In this document: piece by piece, positions 13,740-16,846 of the stretch
Numbering within the stretch: the stretch's first letter is position 1
How the letters are laid out: each line of letters starts with the position of its first letter
Assembly (NCBI GenBank): GCA_041749595.1
Contig: JBGTBA010000117.1
Span: 1 to 16,846, forward strand
Length of the DNA stretch: 16,846 nucleotides
Origin: Aurantibrevibacter sp041749595
GTDB taxonomy: Bacteria > Bacteroidota > Bacteroidia > Flavobacteriales > Flavobacteriaceae
Reading direction: 5' to 3'
Program-made: the position numbers and the translations under genes
Notes under the pieces: generated by a model
What the model was told of the DNA's origin: nothing
Databases searched by the model: none
Seen by the model: the letters and a program-made list of their open reading frames with translations, nothing else

Positions 13740-15092
13740 ATGAAAATGGAACACATTGTCATCATCGGTAACGGTATAGCCGGAGTGACGGCAGCCCGTC
13801 ATATCCGTAAAAAATCCGATAAGCAAATTACCATTATTTCTGTCGAAACCCCTTATTTCTTCTCCCGAACCGCATTGATGTACGTATATATGGGGCATAT
13901 GAAGTTTGAACACATACAACCATATGAAAATTGGTTCTGGAAAAAAAACAGGATCGATTTGGTCCAGGACTATGTTACCCGGGTGGATCATGAAAACAAG
14001 AAGCTCCTTTTAAAAAATGGATCTCCGATGTCTTATGACAAACTGGTCATTGCCACGGGTTCTCAGCCCAATAAATTCGGTTGGCCCGGACAGGATTTAG
14101 AGGGTGTACAAGGGTTGTATTCTAAACAAGATTTGGACAACTTAGAAAAAAATGCCCCCAATAACAAAGTGTGCAAACGTGCCGTAATTGTCGGTGGGGG
14201 ACTTATAGGCATAGAAATGGCAGAGATGCTGCGAAGTCGCAAAATTCCCGTTACTTTTTTGGTCCGTGAAGACAGTTTTTGGAACGGGGTACTGCCCAAT
14301 GGGGAATCACAGATGATAAACGAACACATCTTAGAACATCATATAGACCTGCGCCTTAATACAAATTTAAAGGAAATACTCGCCGATGAAAATGGAACAG
14401 CCAGAGCAGTTATTACCGATAAAGGAGACACCATCGAATGCAACGTGGTAGGCCTAACGGCAGGGGTTTCTCCTAATATCGATTTTTTGAAGGGCTCCGG
14501 AATAGAACTTGGCAGAGGTGTTAAAGTGAATCGGTTTTTAGAAACCAACATCGAGGATATTTACGCCATTGGCGATTGTGCAGAACAGCACGAGGGGATT
14601 GGCCAGCGCAGACCCATAGAAGCTGTTTGGTATACCGGGCGAATGATGGGCGAAGTCTTGGCACAGACCTTATGTGGCAACAAAAGGCAGTACAATCCGG
14701 GGCACTGGTTTAATTCCGCAAAGTTTTTAAACATTGAATACCAAACCTATGGCTGGGTTTTTAGTGATGATGGAAAGAAAAAACACGAAACGCATTTTCA
14801 CTGGAGGCATGCCACGGAAAAGATTTGCATTACTCTGGCTTACCACACAGATACAAAGGAATTTTTAGGGATCAACACCTTTGGCATCCGAATGCGCCAT
14901 GAAATTTTTGATCGGTGGCTTACCGATCATAGAAACGTAAATTATGTGATGGAACATTTAAAAGATGCCAATTTTGATCCGGAATTCTTTGCTTCTCATG
15001 AGCGTGAAATCATCACCAAATTCAATAGTGAAATGGGTACCCATATTGTTCCAAAGAAAAAAAGTTGGCAAGGCATTTTCAGCAAGGCGTAG
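13740..15092 (+). CDS. FAD-dependent NAD(P)H oxidoreductase (nitrite-reductase/rubredoxin-reductase-like)
   Basis: The 450-residue flavoprotein has the two-dinucleotide layout of the pyridine-nucleotide disulfide oxidoreductase superfamily. An FAD motif GNGIAG (10-15) lies near the N-terminus, LVIATGSQPN (102-111) follows, then the NAD(P)H-binding GGGLIGIEMAE (152-162) and the FAD-closing DIYAIGDCAE (273-282). There is no CxxxxC redox disulfide, so it resembles the NADH:rubredoxin, ferredoxin and nitrite reductase flavoproteins that hand electrons to another protein. The C-terminal 140 residues are longer than in simple reductases and rich in His, Trp and Tyr. The stop is followed after 50 nt by a membrane iron-sulfur protein, its likely electron acceptor or donor. 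The partner suggests a membrane redox path; the physiological substrate is unknown. Confidence 0.88.
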   Translation: MKMEHIVIIGNGIAGVTAARHIRKKSDKQITIISVETPYFFSRTALMYVYMGHMKFEHIQPYENWFWKKNRIDLVQDYVTRVDHENKKLLLKNGSPMSYDKLVIATGSQPNKFGWPGQDLEGVQGLYSKQDLDNLEKNAPNNKVCKRAVIVGGGLIGIEMAEMLRSRKIPVTFLVREDSFWNGVLPNGESQMINEHILEHHIDLRLNTNLKEILADENGTARAVITDKGDTIECNVVGLTAGVSPNIDFLKGSGIELGRGVKVNRFLETNIEDIYAIGDCAEQHEGIGQRRPIEAVWYTGRMMGEVLAQTLCGNKRQYNPGHWFNSAKFLNIEYQTYGWVFSDDGKKKHETHFHWRHATEKICITLAYHTDTKEFLGINTFGIRMRHEIFDRWLTDHRNVNYVMEHLKDANFDPEFFASHEREIITKFNSEMGTHIVPKKKSWQGIFSKA

Positions 15093-15142
15093 TGTACCAT
15101 TCCTTTTTCGTCAATTCAAAATGCAAAAAAAATAAACATTAC

Positions 15143-16753
15143 ATGAAAGCAATTAAGAACACAGGTCTTATCATTTTTCTGATAGGTCTGTCCCTATTTA
15201 TACTTCTTCCGGTTATAGGCACTTTTAAACTTACGTCGGAAACCGCCGCTTCCATCATCCAGGAAAAAGGGATCAAGAGTGCTGTTTTTGTCCAAGAAAT
15301 TGAACAAAACATTGTTGGAAAGGAGTTTAGCGGAATGATGGCCTTATCGCCAAAAATTACCACTGCACTGGAAAAAGCCAATACGAAACATCGAAAAAAT
15401 AAAGAATATGATAAGGTGATTTATACCAATGCCCATGACATGGCCACGGCAATTGGGAAAGCATCCGGTATTGGATTTATAGTAGGGAACAAAGGCCTTA
15501 TGTGGTTGCTGACTTTTGGCCTCGGTATTTTGGGATCACTGATGTTTATTCTTCCCAATGTCATTTTATTGGGAAAAAAAGGCATTAAGAACGATGGTAT
15601 TTATCACGAAAATGCCACCAACAGGGGTTGGATTGCCTGGTTGGTTTTTATATTCCTTGTTTCCTTTTATCTCATTCTTTATTTTAAATCCGAATATGCC
15701 GTTAACTGGACGTATTTAGTAGATCCTGTAAGTGAATCCCTTAGCGGAAATCCTGCTGGACATTGGTTTGTGTACGGTTTTATGTATTGCACCGTAATGA
15801 CGGTTATGGCCGTGAGGATGTACATAAAATACCGCCATAATATGTACCAGATGGTGCGTACCACTTCGGTGTTGTTTTTTCAAATTGTGTTTGCATTTCT
15901 GATTCCCGAAATTATGGTACGGCTTCAAATGCCGTACTACGATTTTAAGAACGCCTTTCCGTTAGATTACGATTTCTTTTTTCAATGGAACTTAAAAGAA
16001 TTATTGTCGAGCGGCGGTATCGGGCTCTTTATCTTGGTCTGGGGCATCGTACTTACGCTGGTCATTGTTCCGGTAATGGTTTATTTTTTTGGCAAAAGAT
16101 GGTATTGCTCATGGGTCTGTGGCTGTGGTGGCCTTGCCGAAACGTTGGGCGATCCCTATAGACAACATTCCAGCAAATCCCTTTTTTCATGGAAGATAGA
16201 ACGTTGGTTGATCCATGGCGTATTGGTTTTTGCAGTAGGTATGACGTTGATGACCCTTTATAGTTTCTTTACAGACTCAGGAACTGTTTTAGGTATAAAA
16301 ACACAAAGTGTGCAAAATACGTATAGCCTCGCTATAGGTGCTATATTTGCGGGAGTTATAGGAACAGGCTTCTATCCCATTTTTGGCAATAGGGTTTGGT
16401 GCAGGTTTGGCTGTCCACTGGCCGCCTATTTGGGGTTTGTACAACGTTTTAAATCGCGCTTTAGGATAACCACCAACGGTGGGCAGTGTATTTCCTGTGG
16501 AAATTGCTCTACCTACTGTGAACAAGGTATAGATGTAAGGGCCTACGCCCAAAAAGGTGAAAACATTGTGCGTTCCAGCTGTGTGGGATGTGGCATTTGT
16601 GCTGCCGTTTGCCCACGTGGTGTTCTTAAATTGGAAAATGGCCCTTTGGAAGGGCGCATTAACCCTACTGAAATTTTGCTTGGAAACGACGTAGATTTAA
16701 TGGAATTAATAAACCACTATGGATTGGAAATCCATAGTTTTCTTAAAGAATGA
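15143..16753 (+). CDS. Polytopic 4Fe-4S membrane protein (NapH/NosR/CcoG-like)
   Basis: The 536-residue membrane protein has a first helix at about 8-26, a large extracytoplasmic loop (about 30-115) and several further helices (about 118-143, 163-181, 208-226, 242-257, 292-316, 355-375 and 395-412). The metal sites come after these: Cys322, Cys326 and Cys328 in RWYCSWVCGCGG, Cys420 and Cys424 in VWCRFGCP, and then two ferredoxin-type [4Fe-4S] motifs, Cys449/452/455/459 and Cys480/483/486/490, the latter as SCVGCGICAAVCPRG. This is the polyferredoxin-like layout of NapH, NosR and CcoG, which move electrons across or along the membrane. I chose the ATG at 15143; an ATG at 15065 would overlap the flavoprotein gene and prefix 26 polar residues. 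A stem-loop sits in its last codons (16716-16744). Confidence 0.88.
   Translation: MKAIKNTGLIIFLIGLSLFILLPVIGTFKLTSETAASIIQEKGIKSAVFVQEIEQNIVGKEFSGMMALSPKITTALEKANTKHRKNKEYDKVIYTNAHDMATAIGKASGIGFIVGNKGLMWLLTFGLGILGSLMFILPNVILLGKKGIKNDGIYHENATNRGWIAWLVFIFLVSFYLILYFKSEYAVNWTYLVDPVSESLSGNPAGHWFVYGFMYCTVMTVMAVRMYIKYRHNMYQMVRTTSVLFFQIVFAFLIPEIMVRLQMPYYDFKNAFPLDYDFFFQWNLKELLSSGGIGLFILVWGIVLTLVIVPVMVYFFGKRWYCSWVCGCGGLAETLGDPYRQHSSKSLFSWKIERWLIHGVLVFAVGMTLMTLYSFFTDSGTVLGIKTQSVQNTYSLAIGAIFAGVIGTGFYPIFGNRVWCRFGCPLAAYLGFVQRFKSRFRITTNGGQCISCGNCSTYCEQGIDVRAYAQKGENIVRSSCVGCGICAAVCPRGVLKLENGPLEGRINPTEILLGNDVDLMELINHYGLEIHSFLKE
16716..16744 (+). terminator. Intrinsic terminator overlapping the end of the 4Fe-4S gene
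   Basis: ACTATGGATT (16716-16725) and AATCCATAGT (16729-16738) form a perfect ten-base stem with a GGA loop, followed by TTTTCTT. The hairpin sits entirely inside the last codons before the TGA at 16751-16753. The stem is only moderately stable (three G-C pairs), so termination may be partial. Confidence 0.5.
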
Positions 16754-16768
16754 AATTCTTAATTAACA

Positions 16769-16846
16769 TTACTCAAGTATCCAGTTGCCCTTCTCCGAGT
16801 TGGGTTTCCCCTTGTGGTGTTCCAGATATTCCTGTACCATTTCATC
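16769..16846 (-). CDS. C-terminal fragment of an unrecognised gene
   Basis: Read on the minus strand, this gives 25 codons and a TAA stop at 16769-16771, ending in KGNWILE. The frame runs off the right edge of the window. Its composition (Glu, Lys, His, Trp) looks like normal protein, and the gene would converge on the 4Fe-4S gene. Too little is visible to name a family. Confidence 0.5.
   Translation of the reverse strand, partial: DEMVQEYLEHHKGKPNSEKGNWILE

Overview
The window looks like chromosome of a marine member of the Flavobacteriaceae (Bacteroidota), in the Maribacter/Arenibacter/Zobellia part of the family. The reasons are AT-rich DNA with A-rich rather than Shine-Dalgarno-like leaders, many lipoproteins with a cysteine directly after a short hydrophobic leader, an ISAon1-type transposase remnant, a candidate TAnnTTTG promoter box, and Bacteroidota-style gene families. 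The genus is an inference. No tRNA, rRNA, CRISPR array or prophage was seen.

Layout. 1-1292: debris of an ISAon1/ISL3-like insertion sequence on the minus strand, flanked by non-coding DNA. 1293-3521: an aldo/keto reductase and a lipoprotein ADP-ribosylglycohydrolase, 24 nt apart on the plus strand. 3540-5593 (minus): a small surface lipoprotein and a GH32 fructan-degrading lipoprotein. 5726-9288 (plus): rhodanese-like lipoprotein, TIGR04282 transferase, purine nucleoside phosphorylase, DUF547 protein and TIGR04283 glycosyltransferase. 9298-10332 (minus): a LysM plus N-acetylmuramoyl-L-alanine amidase. 10333-11048: about 700 nt without a credible gene. 11049-12502 (plus): CmoA followed 5 nt later by an integral-membrane ICMT-family methyltransferase. 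12593-13594 (minus): a GH113-like glycoside hydrolase lipoprotein. 13740-16753 (plus): an FAD/NAD(P)H oxidoreductase and a polytopic 4Fe-4S membrane protein. 16769-16846 (minus): the last codons of an unrecognised gene.

How the genes work together. The most coherent system is 5726-9288, the set of accessory genes that accompanies arsM/arsS in arsenosugar biosynthesis loci. In that pathway ArsM methylates arsenite and ArsS couples dimethylarsenic to a 5'-deoxyadenosyl group. The phosphorylase here could then release adenine and the two transferases could remodel the sugar. ArsM and ArsS are not in the window, so the locus is either split or used for something else. The phosphorylase carries Asp where 6-oxopurine-specific trimeric enzymes carry Asn, which fits an adenosine-type substrate. 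The second unusual pair is CmoA, which makes carboxy-SAM, with a membrane methyltransferase-family protein directly downstream. The third is a predicted electron-transfer pair in which a soluble flavoprotein could feed a membrane iron-sulfur protein. The two glycoside hydrolases have no SusC/SusD partner here.
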